From: Hyphomicrobiales bacterium
GTDB lineage: Bacteria; Pseudomonadota; Alphaproteobacteria; Rhizobiales; TMED25
NCBI GenBank assembly: GCA_016780665.1
Contig: JADHLM010000003.1
Location: 1 to 33,080 of the forward strand
Reading direction: 5' to 3'
Length of the DNA stretch: 33,080 nt
In this document: positions 1 to 7,010 of the stretch, one piece after another
Layout: each line of letters begins with the position of its first letter
Numbering within the stretch: the stretch's first letter is position 1
The notes under the pieces: generated by a model
What the model was told of the DNA's origin: nothing
Databases searched by the model: none
Seen by the model: the letters and a program-made list of their open reading frames with translations, nothing else
Position numbers and translations under genes: made by a program

Positions 1-144
1 ACTGAAATCGCCAGCTCTTCTTGTAGCGACACGACCACCAAACCCACGTGATTTTTCAAAAAGCTCAACGTCTGCATTATTTTTTATTGTATTAGCAAGA
101 GCTAAACCAGAAATACCCGCACCAATGATTGCAATCTTGACCAT
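1..144 (-). CDS. Renalase-like NAD(P)/FAD-dependent oxidoreductase, N-terminal fragment
   Basis: Only the first 48 codons lie in the window; the gene runs off the left edge. The protein opens with a Rossmann dinucleotide-binding motif, IAIIGAGISGLALA (residues 4-17), a strand ending in an acidic residue (VELFEKS), and then GGRVATRR. The glycine-rich start plus a G-G-R-x-A-T-R-R stretch is typical of FAD amine-oxidase-fold proteins of the renalase type. The ATG follows the cupredoxin gene on the same strand by 29 bp, so the two may be co-transcribed. The substrate cannot be read from this fragment. Family assignment is fairly secure; the exact function is open. Confidence 0.75.
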   Translation of the reverse strand, partial: MVKIAIIGAGISGLALANTIKNNADVELFEKSRGFGGRVATRRAGDFS

Positions 145-173
145 AATATAATTTATTTATGAATAACGATGAA

Positions 174-614
174 TTATAAACCAGAGATAAGTTGTTCTAA
201 CTTCTTCTTACTTTTCCCAACAACCTTAGTAGAAGCTACTTGATTTAAGTTGCTTTTATCATCATCCACAACAACTATAGCAATCATGCCCATACTTTTA
301 TGCGGTGAGCATTGATATAAATATATGCCAGGTTCAGTGAATGTAAAGCTAAACTCTTTTCCAACTTTTGAAGGCTTTTGGGGTACATCGGCTTCATCTG
401 GATATGCGATAAATTCCACGTTATGCCCAGGTGATGTTGGTAACCAGTTGATTGTATCATTTGAGTTGATGTATATGACATCTTGTGAGTAGACCATTTT
501 TTCTCCATCACTTCTTTTGTTTAGCATATCAATATCTAACTGGGCTGACTGTACATTACCATTTAATGCTAAAAAAATAATTGCAGATAGCGAAAACATA
601 AAAAATTTATTCAT
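174..614 (-). CDS. Exported blue-copper protein (pseudoazurin/plastocyanin-like cupredoxin)
   Basis: A 146-residue protein with a Sec signal peptide (hydrophobic residues 4-18, likely cleavage after VQSA at 24) and one cupredoxin domain. The type 1 copper ligands are visible: His64 in PGHNVEF, then Cys102, His105 and Met110 in QCSPHKSMGM, the Cys-x2-His-x4-Met spacing of pseudoazurin. It should be a periplasmic one-electron carrier; its partners are not encoded here. The C-terminal 25 residues are lysine-rich and go beyond the usual fold. A good ribosome binding site (GAGGT) lies 4 bases before the ATG. Pseudoazurin or amicyanin-like is the best reading; I cannot separate them further. Confidence 0.85.
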   Translation of the reverse strand: MNKFFMFSLSAIIFLALNGNVQSAQLDIDMLNKRSDGEKMVYSQDVIYINSNDTINWLPTSPGHNVEFIAYPDEADVPQKPSKVGKEFSFTFTEPGIYLYQCSPHKSMGMIAIVVVDDDKSNLNQVASTKVVGKSKKKLEQLISGL

Positions 615-682
615 AAGTACCTCTTTTTTTCCAATGTTAAAGAAACGTATTACCTATGTAATAAGATTATAATAATGCAACC

Positions 683-1336
683 TCATGGTTTATTTACTTT
701 TATAGGATATTTTCTATCTGGATAACAGGTTCTGCAAATTTCACACTCAACACCAAAGCATGACCTTGCTTGACAAAATTCTCTGGCATAAAAAATTATT
801 TGAAGATGTAACTTATTCCATAGACTCTCAGGGAATAATTTTTTCAAATCACGTTCTGTTTGAGTTACATTTTTTCCATTAGTAAGTCCCCAACGCTGAG
901 CGCATCTGTGAATGTGTGTATCAACGGGAAATGCAGCAAATCCAAACCCTTGAGACATAACAACAGAAGCTGTCTTATGCCCAACTCCCGGTAATCTTTC
1001 TAACTCCTCAAATGTATTTGGTACATTAGAATTATGATCATCAACTAATATTTTTGAGAGTTCCTTTATTGCAGATGATTTTTGTGGAGCAAGTCCACAA
1101 GGCCTGATTATTTCATAGATCGTATCTATATCTAATTTATTCATATCGATGGGATTGTCTGCTAATTTAAATAAGTGCGGTGTTACTTGGTTCACTCTAA
1201 GGTCAGTGCATTGTGCACTAAGCAATACTGATATCAAAAGTTCAAATGAGTTTTTATGATCAAGTGGTATGGGGGGATTGGGATAAATTCTATTTAATAT
1301 TTGTATAATATATTTAACACGTTCGGATTTAATCAT
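683..1336 (-). CDS. nth: Endonuclease III, DNA glycosylase/AP lyase
   Basis: Base-excision repair enzyme that removes oxidised pyrimidines and cuts the abasic site. Its 217 residues match the family's usual length of about 210. The helix-hairpin-helix is LERLPGVGHKTASVV (113-127), with the catalytic lysine at 121 and the catalytic aspartate at 139 in FPVDTHIHR. LLSAQCTDLRVNQVTP (38-53) is the conserved early helix. The C-terminal Fe-S region is odd: cysteines are at 188, 193, 198, 201 and 204, which do not give the E. coli Cx6Cx2Cx5C spacing. AREFCQA followed by C198-x2-C201 resembles the form I recall from Chlamydia and Bacteroidetes. It stands alone on its strand, divergent from the SNase-like gene. 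Confidence 0.93.
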   Translation of the reverse strand: MIKSERVKYIIQILNRIYPNPPIPLDHKNSFELLISVLLSAQCTDLRVNQVTPHLFKLADNPIDMNKLDIDTIYEIIRPCGLAPQKSSAIKELSKILVDDHNSNVPNTFEELERLPGVGHKTASVVMSQGFGFAAFPVDTHIHRCAQRWGLTNGKNVTQTERDLKKLFPESLWNKLHLQIIFYAREFCQARSCFGVECEICRTCYPDRKYPIKVNKP

Positions 1337-1408
1337 TTGTATTTTAACTTACAGTTGTTGTAATTAATCATTATAATCACTTTTCTAGTCTGATAAAGGA
1401 ATTAAGGA

Positions 1409-1843
1409 ATGTTTAAAATTTTTCTAATTTATTTTATTTTATTAATATTCAGCCAAAACACATTTAGCGAAGAAATAAAATGTTCTGCTGATAAAGTAGC
1501 TGTAACTGACGCAGATACAATAAGTGTTTGTGGCTTAAAAATAAGACTAAATGGAATATCAGCTGCGGAAAGAGGTCACATAACCTATAACTCTTGCAAA
1601 ATTAAAACAAAAAAAATAATCCATCAATCAGATGAAATCTCCTGCAAATTAACTGGAGAAAAAACCTACGACCGTTTTGTTGGCATATGCAAATTAATAA
1701 ATAATAATATTATTGTAGATTTACAAGAAAAGATCGTAGGAAGTGGCTGTGCAAGAGATTGTAAAAGATACTCTCATGGAAGATATGTAAAATTTGAGAC
1801 AGACAAATCCAGAAATTTACCTTTACCAAATTATTGTAATTAA
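1409..1843 (+). CDS. Exported staphylococcal-nuclease-like (SNase) protein
   Basis: A 144-residue protein with a signal peptide (hydrophobic 2-15, cleavage near residue 20) and one SNase fold. VTDADTI (32-38) carries the equivalent of nuclease Asp21 at 36; IRLNGISAAE (45-54) carries Arg35 (R46) and Glu43 (E54); YDRFVG carries Arg87 (R89). The calcium ligand Asp40 is replaced by Ser51, where most bacterial homologues read G-I/V-D-A/T-P-E. The protein has eight cysteines after the signal peptide, fitting a disulfide-stabilised periplasmic protein. AAAGGA lies about 8 bases before the ATG. It could be a weakened nuclease or have another role in nucleic acid scavenging. Confidence 0.8.
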   Translation: MFKIFLIYFILLIFSQNTFSEEIKCSADKVAVTDADTISVCGLKIRLNGISAAERGHITYNSCKIKTKKIIHQSDEISCKLTGEKTYDRFVGICKLINNNIIVDLQEKIVGSGCARDCKRYSHGRYVKFETDKSRNLPLPNYCN

Positions 1844-1888
1844 TAAGTTGGACACGGTATTTTATGATATGATATGTTCTCTTAATAA

Positions 1889-1964
1889 GGGGCCATAGCT
1901 CAGCTGGGAGAGCGCTTCGCTGGCAGCGAAGAGGTCGGGGGTTCGAGCCCCCCTGGCTCCACCA
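1889..1964 (+). tRNA. tRNA-Ala (anticodon GGC)
   Basis: A 76-nt cloverleaf with encoded CCA. Acceptor stem GGGGCCA (1889-1895) pairs with TGGCTCC (1954-1960), with one G-T pair. The anticodon stem CTTCG/CGAAG (1915-1919/1927-1931) encloses the loop with anticodon GGC at 1922-1924. The T arm is GGGGG-TTCGAGC-CCCCC. The discriminator base is A1961 and CCA is at 1962-1964. A TTGGAC box at 1848-1853 with AT-rich TGATAT near 1870 could be its promoter, although it lies just past the SNase-like stop codon. Confidence 0.97.
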
Positions 1965-2024
1965 AATACCTAATGTTTAGAAAGCGTTTAAATTCGACAA
2001 AAGCCAAGGCTGAAAAAGGTTTCA

Positions 2025-2216
2025 CTACTCCATAGGCTGGATAGTAAAGACTTTAAAGTCTAAACCCATACTTTTGTCTTTTTCAACCTCTTCCGGATCA
2101 CTCATGAAAGCACCGAAAGCATTAAAGTCTTTAATTTCACCTAACCATACCATTCCATTGTCACCCTCGCGTATAAGAGACCATTCTCCAATCCATTGAC
2201 CAGGTTCACCATTCAT
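2025..2216 (-). CDS. Small protein of unknown function, possibly the 3' part of an interrupted gene
   Basis: A 63-residue soluble ORF from ATG 2216, containing GEPGQWIGEWSLIREGDNG and ending in FKVFTIQPME. I do not recognise the family. The reading frame continues upstream in protein-like sequence (EEIQKRITDD) to a TGA at 2247-2249, and beyond that to another ATG at 2274-2276 (MVRATYTCS). The whole stretch without the stop would make a natural-looking protein of about 83 residues. ATG 2216 has no clear ribosome binding site. TATAAT (2326-2331, minus strand) could be a -10 box for the longer version. It is either a short real gene or a recent pseudogene. Confidence 0.45.
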   Translation of the reverse strand: MNGEPGQWIGEWSLIREGDNGMVWLGEIKDFNAFGAFMSDPEEVEKDKSMGLDFKVFTIQPME

Positions 2217-2374
2217 ATCGTCAGTAATTCTTTTCTGGATTTCTTCTCAAGAGCAAGTGTAAGTTGCTCTAACCATTGTGTTAATGATAAAATTATCCTT
2301 CTGTAACTATTTTAATTTAGTTTAAATTATATGATTCTTGTGAAATAACTATGACAATTGTACAGTTAATCCCT

Positions 2375-2397
2375 GCAGGCCTTATTTCAAGGCCTGC
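2375..2397. other. Perfect 9-bp stem-loop in an intergenic region
   Basis: GCAGGCCTT (2375-2383) is exactly complementary to AAGGCCTGC (2389-2397) around the 5-base loop ATTTC. It is much more GC-rich than the surrounding 240-bp gap (2277-2516), which otherwise shows no gene. Neither strand has a following T-run, so it is not a standard intrinsic terminator. It lies between the small ORF and the MarR-like gene, both read leftward. It could be an RNA structure in the leader of the small ORF or a binding site. Confidence 0.5.
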
Positions 2398-2516
2398 GAG
2401 ATCACAGATTTCACACCTTAATGTTTCGATGCCATCAAGGCGTAACCTTTCTTTTTAACTTCATAATTTTTAATAAATAAAAAATATCAAGCCTGTTTGT
2501 AATTTACATAGTAAAA

Positions 2517-2945
2517 TTAGATGGCATCATTTTTACGGGAGGAGGATGTAAAAGACTCATCTAATGATTTTACTAATGTTGGAGACATATCTCTGAATGT
2601 AATCTTTGAAAAGTGTAACCTTTGGATACAAAAATCGGTTAAGTAAATACCCCAAACTCTTTTGTCACTCGAACGTTCTTTACATATAAGATTAAAATTT
2701 TCCAGTCTCTTTAGATATCTATCAAAAGCTGGCTGTTTGGGTTTGCCAGATACAATACTGTTGTATAAGTTTTCAATCCCATTAATACCTTGGTACTTTA
2801 ATAATCTAAGTAATAACTCGAGCGAGTAACTTTCTTCAAGGAAATACTTTAAGGCCTCATCTTGTGATAAGATGACCATCTTTTCCATTAAGGTAGAGTC
2901 AGTCCACTTTTCCCATTCTATATTATTCAAATCCACGCACTCCAT
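2517..2945 (-). CDS. MarR-like winged-helix transcriptional regulator (putative)
   Basis: A 142-residue soluble protein. The middle and C-terminal part reads like a MarR winged helix: helices at about 40-75 (LELLLRLLKYQGINGIENL), then a recognition-helix and wing pattern, FDRYLKRLENFNLICKERSS (74-93), followed by DKRVWGIYLTDF. The R-L-E-x-x-x-L-I-x-x-E-R-S then D-R-x-W-x-I-x-L-T order is what MarR proteins show. The N-terminal 30 residues are not family-typical. It faces a 550-bp AT-rich spacer and has no tight operon partner, so its target is unknown; the spacer itself is a candidate for autoregulation. The assignment rests on motif pattern only. Confidence 0.5.
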   Translation of the reverse strand: MECVDLNNIEWEKWTDSTLMEKMVILSQDEALKYFLEESYSLELLLRLLKYQGINGIENLYNSIVSGKPKQPAFDRYLKRLENFNLICKERSSDKRVWGIYLTDFCIQRLHFSKITFRDMSPTLVKSLDESFTSSSRKNDAI

Positions 2946-3274
2946 ATGTTATTTAAATCAAAAAAAAAGTAGAGATAAAATAACTTTATTAAGTAACTGT
3001 TTTAACAATTTAAAAAAAACTTTTTTATAAAAATAGCATAGAACTAAATTTTATTTAACAAATATTACTATCTAAAATAATGCGTTATTTTAAATAATAA
3101 TAACTATATATATTTATTTTTATGATCACAAGCGACTGTAATTAATGAATATTATTTATTATCTTGATAGATAGTAACTTATTTAGTTAGTTATTTTAAT
3201 AATTTATAATAAATATTAAAATTTAATTTTTGCAAAAGATACTATCATTAATATGTTTTTTATTATGGATCAGT
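2946..3274. other. AT-rich non-coding spacer
   Basis: This stretch has no convincing ORF on either strand and is extremely AT-rich, with many stop codons in all frames. It holds a small hairpin, TAAAATAA / TTATTTTA (3073-3080 / 3085-3092, loop TGCG), and a 9-bp inverted pair, TTACTATCT (3065-3073) with AGATAGTAA (3169-3177). Both are short enough to arise by chance at this composition. It separates the divergent MarR-like gene and the coiled-coil gene and probably carries the MarR-like promoter. Confidence 0.5.
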
Positions 3275-3364
3275 AAGTTGGTATTTAAGTTCTTTGCAAG
3301 AAGTTTTAGTTCAAATACTTGGAGCACAACCCCAACTTCTCTGTAATATCAATCTTATTGATAT
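3275..3364 (+). ncRNA. Candidate structured RNA (nested stems)
   Basis: This segment is richer in G and C than its surroundings and folds by eye into nested helices. AAGTTGG (3275-3281) pairs with CCAACTT (3332-3338), GTATTT (3281-3286) with AAATAC (3313-3318), and TTCTT/AAGAA closes a TGC loop inside. One base (3281) is shared by the first two stems, so they can only partly coexist. Next comes a perfect hairpin, ATATCAAT-CTT-ATTGATAT (3346-3364), and then the 14-bp hairpin at 3407-3435. No ORF fits here. The strand is a guess from the direction of the downstream gene. It could be a small RNA or a 5' leader; I match it to no known family. Confidence 0.3.
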
Positions 3365-3406
3365 AAGCATGTCTATTTGGCATTAGAATTCAAGTCCATC
3401 AACCCC

Positions 3407-3435
3407 AATAATTGCCTAAAATTTAGGCAATTATT
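3407..3435 (+). terminator. Long perfect hairpin, possible intrinsic terminator
   Basis: AATAATTGCCTAAA (3407-3420) is the exact reverse complement of TTTAGGCAATTATT (3422-3435), with a single central base. On the plus strand it ends in ATTATTTGATCGTTTG, a poor T-run, so termination is plausible but not certain. It lies 61 bp before the coiled-coil gene. It may end the candidate RNA upstream, act as an operator, or be part of that gene's leader. A possible promoter for the next gene follows: TTGCAT near 3445 with an AT-rich box about 17 bases later. Confidence 0.4.
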
Positions 3436-3496
3436 TGATCGTTTGCATTTTTAGTGCTAACATTTATCAATAACTAAATCAATATATGGATAGGTT

Positions 3497-4711
3497 ATGA
3501 AAAAATTATTTTTTACATTAATTGGGATATTAGCCCTACCACTAACTTTCATTAGTATTGCTAGTGCTGACATATACGATGATTTGCAGATGGTCTTCCT
3601 AGCTGATGATCAAATCTTATATAACGAGACGATATCAACTCTTGAACCACAGCTTGATCCTTTGCAGTCAGCATATAATGAGAGTGAATTAAGTTATAAC
3701 TCAATCAATAATGACTATAATATTCTCATTGATGAACAAACAGAATTTGAAACAGAGTTGTTAGCTTTAGAAACAAAAATTGATAGTTTAGCCCAAGAGC
3801 AAGATTTACTAGAAAATAATTACAACGAATTGACTCTAAACCTTGTTGCAAAAGAAACTGAACTAGAGGGTTATCTCCAAATATTTTCTATTCTAAACCC
3901 AGATGATCCAGAATATACTGAATTTCAGAACAGGATTGATCTAGCAGAGTCAGATATGGTAGATTTATTTATTTCGTTAAATGAAGCTCAACTATTGATA
4001 GATAATAATCTGCAAAATTTAGAAACAACATCTCTATCCCAAATTGAGATTGAAAATTCTCTGAATATACTTAATGAAAATATTGATATATCCGCAGCTA
4101 ATTTATCAAGCGCTCTAGAGCTATTTGAATTAGCTGGTAGTGAATTAGCCACCCTACAAGATCAGATAAACCAAACTAGCACGTTATATGATTCAGAGCT
4201 AACTGCCGTAACTAATAAACTTCTCGAACTAAATGAAGAACAGCTAGACGCTCTCTATAGATCCTTAAAGAATGTTTATGATAAGGAAGACAGAGTTCTT
4301 CTGATAAGCTCTAATGATCTCTCTTTAATCATTGAAAACGATTACAACAAAAAACAGATTAATGATCTGACCAAAGCTTACGAAATAGAAGAGAAATTTA
4401 TTTCCAAAGGATATGATCTTCTACTAAAAGCTGAAGAAAAGAATAATGATAAGTTTCTTGAGTTAGCACAGAAAGCCTTTGATAATGCAGACAAGCAAAA
4501 GTCTAAATTTCTAGAAAAAATTGAAAAAGAAGAGGTCAAAAAAGAAAAGAAAGCCTCAGATAAAGCTGAGAAGAGTGAAAAGAAAGCCTCTGATAAAGCT
4601 GAGAAGGCTGAAAAGAAAGCCTCAGATAAAGTTGAGAAGGCTGAAAAGAAAGCCTCAGATAAGGCTGAGAAGAGTGAAAAGAAAGCCGCCAAAGAAGCAA
4701 AAGAGAAGTAG
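3497..4711 (+). CDS. Exported coiled-coil protein with lysine-rich repeat tail
   Basis: A 404-residue protein of unknown function. A signal peptide (residues 1-24, ending ISIASA) is followed by a long acidic region (25-250) rich in Leu, Glu, Asn and Gln with heptad-like spacing, probably coiled coil (for example LDPLQSAYNESELSYNS). A more basic helical part follows (250-345). The last 55 residues carry an 11-residue repeat, KKASDKAEKSE, four times. The tail resembles eukaryotic histone H1-like or TolA-like Lys/Ala helices. No cysteine, membrane segment after the signal, or catalytic motif is visible. It may be periplasmic or surface-bound, the basic tail suggesting contact with an anionic polymer. 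It precedes the acyl-CoA synthetase by 38 bp on the same strand. Confidence 0.8.
   Translation: MKKLFFTLIGILALPLTFISIASADIYDDLQMVFLADDQILYNETISTLEPQLDPLQSAYNESELSYNSINNDYNILIDEQTEFETELLALETKIDSLAQEQDLLENNYNELTLNLVAKETELEGYLQIFSILNPDDPEYTEFQNRIDLAESDMVDLFISLNEAQLLIDNNLQNLETTSLSQIEIENSLNILNENIDISAANLSSALELFELAGSELATLQDQINQTSTLYDSELTAVTNKLLELNEEQLDALYRSLKNVYDKEDRVLLISSNDLSLIIENDYNKKQINDLTKAYEIEEKFISKGYDLLLKAEEKNNDKFLELAQKAFDNADKQKSKFLEKIEKEEVKKEKKASDKAEKSEKKASDKAEKAEKKASDKVEKAEKKASDKAEKSEKKAAKEAKEK
4547..4678 (+). repeat. Four tandem 33-bp repeats inside the coiled-coil gene
   Basis: Units start at 4547, 4580, 4613 and 4646, with a fifth broken copy from 4679. Each encodes K-K-A-S-D-K-(A/V)-E-K-(S/A)-E. 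The copies differ by only a few bases (TCA/TCT, GCT/GTT, AGT/GCT), so they look recently amplified. Being a multiple of three, gain or loss of a unit keeps the reading frame, making this a likely length-variable site between strains. Confidence 0.95.
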
Positions 4712-4749
4712 CTATTTTCAGTCAAAAAAAAATATGTCATACTTTTTGA

Positions 4750-6501
4750 ATGAGTTTTGAACAAGTTCAAAAGTATAGCAACCTGTTATCTGTATTTAGA
4801 GAAAAATCTATAGCAAATAAAGATAAACCCTACCTATGGTCAAAGCAAAATTCTGACTATACATCAATAAGCTGGTTGCAAACATACAAAGCTATAAATA
4901 ATCTTGCCAATTATCTTAAATCTATTGGAATTAAAAATGATGCAAGAGTATTACTTGTCTCTGAAAATAGACCTGAATGGCAAATAAGCGATATTGCAAT
5001 TATGGCGGCAGACGGCGTAACTGTTCCAGCTTACATAACTATAACCTCTCAGGATTACGAATATATAATTAATCATTCTGAGTCTATGGTTGTTATTGTT
5101 TCTAGCCAATCCTTATTTGAGAAAGTTGCCAATGCAATTAACAAATTAAAAAAAACAATCCATGTAATTATCATAGATGACTTTGATACTGAAGCATCTG
5201 ATTTCATCAAATTACACAATTGGGCTGATATACAAAAAGAAGTTAATAAAGAAGCAATTGATTTAATAGAATTAGAGTCAAAGAGAAAAGTTAGAACTGA
5301 TCTTTCTTGTATTATTTATACCTCTGGTACATCAGGTTCCCCAAAAGGAGTAATGTTGAGTCATGGTTCAATACTGCATAATTGTGAGGGTGCCTATAAA
5401 ATATTGAAACCAGCATTAGAGCATATTGAAGATGTATTATTTCTATCTTGGCTTCCATTATCTCATTCATATGAACACACACTTCAATTTTACAATCTAT
5501 ATTCAGGAAACCAGATATACTATGCCGAAGGTATTGATAAACTTCTACAAAATTTAGCTGAGGTAAAACCCCACCTAATGTCTGCCGTACCAAGATTTTA
5601 TGAGAACTTACTACAGAAAATTTCTTCTCAAATGAGTAAAGAAAGTAAAATTAAACAAAAATTTTTTTATGACACTATCGCTTTGGGTAGAGAACATTAT
5701 GAAAATGGTAAGTTACCTGTATACAAATCTATATACAACAAAATACTGTCCAAGCTTGTTAGAAAAAAAATTGGCAACAGATTTGGTGGTCGTCTAGTTG
5801 GATTAATTTCAGGGGGAGCTGCTCTTAACTATGAAGTGGGCATTTCACTTTACTCTTTAGGGATCCCAATTTATCAAGGTTACGGACAGACAGAAAGTGG
5901 CCCTGTTATTTCAGTAAACTACCCAGGTAATAATAAAATTAATACCGTAGGTCCCTTACTACCAAATACAAAAGTAAAAATATCTGATGATGGTGAGATA
6001 CTGGTGATAGGCGAGAACGTAATGAATGGATATTTTAGAGATAAAAATGCAACAGATGCAGCTTTTGATGGGGAATGGTTAAAAACAGGTGATATCGGAG
6101 AGTTTGATAATGATAACTACTTGCTTATTACAGATCGTATGAAAGATATTATCGTTAACTCTGGAGGTGATAATATTTCTCCCACTAAGATTGAGTCATT
6201 ATTAATTATGGAAGAAGGAATTTCACAAGCAATGGTTTTTGGTGATGGTGAAAAATATCTTGTTGCAATTATTGTCACTGACATGGATATAAATGATAAT
6301 AAAGAAAAAACTAAAGCAATTATTGATACCTCAATTGAAAAGGTTAATGGTATTCTTTCAGCAATCGAAAAAATTAAAAATTATGTGCTAATTGACGAAG
6401 AATTTACAATTGATAACGAGATGATGACACCATCAATGAAGGTTAGAAGGTTCAAAGTAATTGAAAAATATAAAAAAGAACTAGATAACCTATATCATTA
6501 A
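4750..6501 (+). CDS. Long-chain acyl-CoA synthetase (AMP-forming)
   Basis: Adenylate-forming enzyme that activates a fatty acid to acyl-AMP and then acyl-CoA. It has 583 residues, normal for the shorter FadD15-like group. The phosphate-binding loop is YTSGTSGSPKG (190-200), the YGQTE motif is at 378-382, KTGD at 445-448 and the hinge TDRMKD at 461-466. Lys564 in MTPSMKVRRF is the expected adenylation lysine. No membrane segment is seen. The start has no strong ribosome binding site; the first ATG in frame is used. It ends 7 bp before the convergent DUF2256 gene. Chain-length preference cannot be read from sequence. Confidence 0.9.
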   Translation: MSFEQVQKYSNLLSVFREKSIANKDKPYLWSKQNSDYTSISWLQTYKAINNLANYLKSIGIKNDARVLLVSENRPEWQISDIAIMAADGVTVPAYITITSQDYEYIINHSESMVVIVSSQSLFEKVANAINKLKKTIHVIIIDDFDTEASDFIKLHNWADIQKEVNKEAIDLIELESKRKVRTDLSCIIYTSGTSGSPKGVMLSHGSILHNCEGAYKILKPALEHIEDVLFLSWLPLSHSYEHTLQFYNLYSGNQIYYAEGIDKLLQNLAEVKPHLMSAVPRFYENLLQKISSQMSKESKIKQKFFYDTIALGREHYENGKLPVYKSIYNKILSKLVRKKIGNRFGGRLVGLISGGAALNYEVGISLYSLGIPIYQGYGQTESGPVISVNYPGNNKINTVGPLLPNTKVKISDDGEILVIGENVMNGYFRDKNATDAAFDGEWLKTGDIGEFDNDNYLLITDRMKDIIVNSGGDNISPTKIESLLIMEEGISQAMVFGDGEKYLVAIIVTDMDINDNKEKTKAIIDTSIEKVNGILSAIEKIKNYVLIDEEFTIDNEMMTPSMKVRRFKVIEKYKKELDNLYH

Positions 6502-6508
6502 AAGGTAT

Positions 6509-6637
6509 CTATTTTTTTTCCTGTCTGCATCTTTTTGAGCAGTACTTCACATCATCCCAATTTAATAACCATTTTTTACGCCAGGTAAATGGTCGGTTGC
6601 ATACAGGACAAATTTTTTGGGGTAAATTTTTATTCAT
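6509..6637 (-). CDS. DUF2256 zinc-ribbon mini-protein
   Basis: A 42-residue gene. The protein begins MNKNLPQKICPVCNRPF and ends YCSKRCRQEKK. Cysteines 10, 13, 33 and 37 (C-x2-C...C-x3-C) and the tryptophan-rich core (TWRKKWLLNWDDVKYC) match the DUF2256 family as I know it. It probably binds one zinc ion; its role is unknown. The family is often found near photolyase/cryptochrome genes. It overlaps the end of the DUF393 gene by 8 bp, so the two are surely translated from one message, just downstream of the proteorhodopsin terminator. Confidence 0.88.
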   Translation of the reverse strand: MNKNLPQKICPVCNRPFTWRKKWLLNWDDVKYCSKRCRQEKK

Positions 6638-6992
6638 ATAGCTGTCTTCTATTCTTTAAGTAAAGCAAATAAGAGATAACTTCATATAAATAATAAGCTA
6701 TAAAATAAATTATTTTGTACTCAAGTAATTTTTTAAGAAATCTATACTTATCAATATTCCCCCAAATTATTTTAAAAGCATCCACTCCAATATGTATTTG
6801 ACTGCCATCAAATACATGTAATCTTCGCAAGATATCTGCTTTACTTTTTAGATTTATAGCCTCTGGTAAATTCTTATCACTTAAATCAATAAAATCCAGG
6901 TTCTTTGGTCGCTGCTTTTTGTAATGATTAATTTCCATCCTACAAATAGAACAGGAACCATTATAAATTACACTAATTTTAGTTTTACTCAT
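6630..6992 (-). CDS. DUF393 (DCC-type) thiol-disulfide oxidoreductase-like protein
   Basis: A 120-residue protein. After a first beta strand comes YNGSCSIC (10-17), the thioredoxin-like Cys-x2-Cys (C14, C17) that DUF393 proteins carry as D/N-G-x-C-x-x-C. HVFDGSQIHIGVDAFKIIW (59-77) is the second conserved block of the family. The C-terminal region has aromatic, hydrophobic stretches (KIIYFIAYYLYEVISYLLYL) that may touch the membrane. The start lies 19 bp past the proteorhodopsin terminator hairpin, with no clear ribosome binding site, so it may depend on read-through. It overlaps the DUF2256 gene. Confidence 0.82.
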   Translation of the reverse strand: MSKTKISVIYNGSCSICRMEINHYKKQRPKNLDFIDLSDKNLPEAINLKSKADILRRLHVFDGSQIHIGVDAFKIIWGNIDKYRFLKKLLEYKIIYFIAYYLYEVISYLLYLKNRRQLYE

Positions 6993-7010
6993 AAGAAGAA
7001 AAGAAAAGTT

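Noticed and set aside
3065..3177. 9-bp inverted repeat TTACTATCT ... AGATAGTAA as a regulatory stem
   Set aside because: Arms are about 95 bases apart in very AT-rich DNA, where such a match is expected by chance.
1954..4711. Possible att repeat of the tRNA-Ala 3' end marking an integrated element
   Set aside because: I looked for a second copy of the tRNA tail (GGCTCCACCA) and for an integrase gene and found neither.
4521..4760. Second frame in the repeat tail giving an Arg/Lys-rich 79-residue peptide
   Set aside because: A frame-shifted reading of the same 33-bp repeats; repeats keep any frame open.
4378..4770. Long minus-strand ORF opposite the repeat tail, rich in Phe, Ser and Ala
   Set aside because: It is the reverse-strand image of the Lys/Ala repeats (AAG/GCT read backward gives Leu/Phe/Ser), with no start signal of its own.
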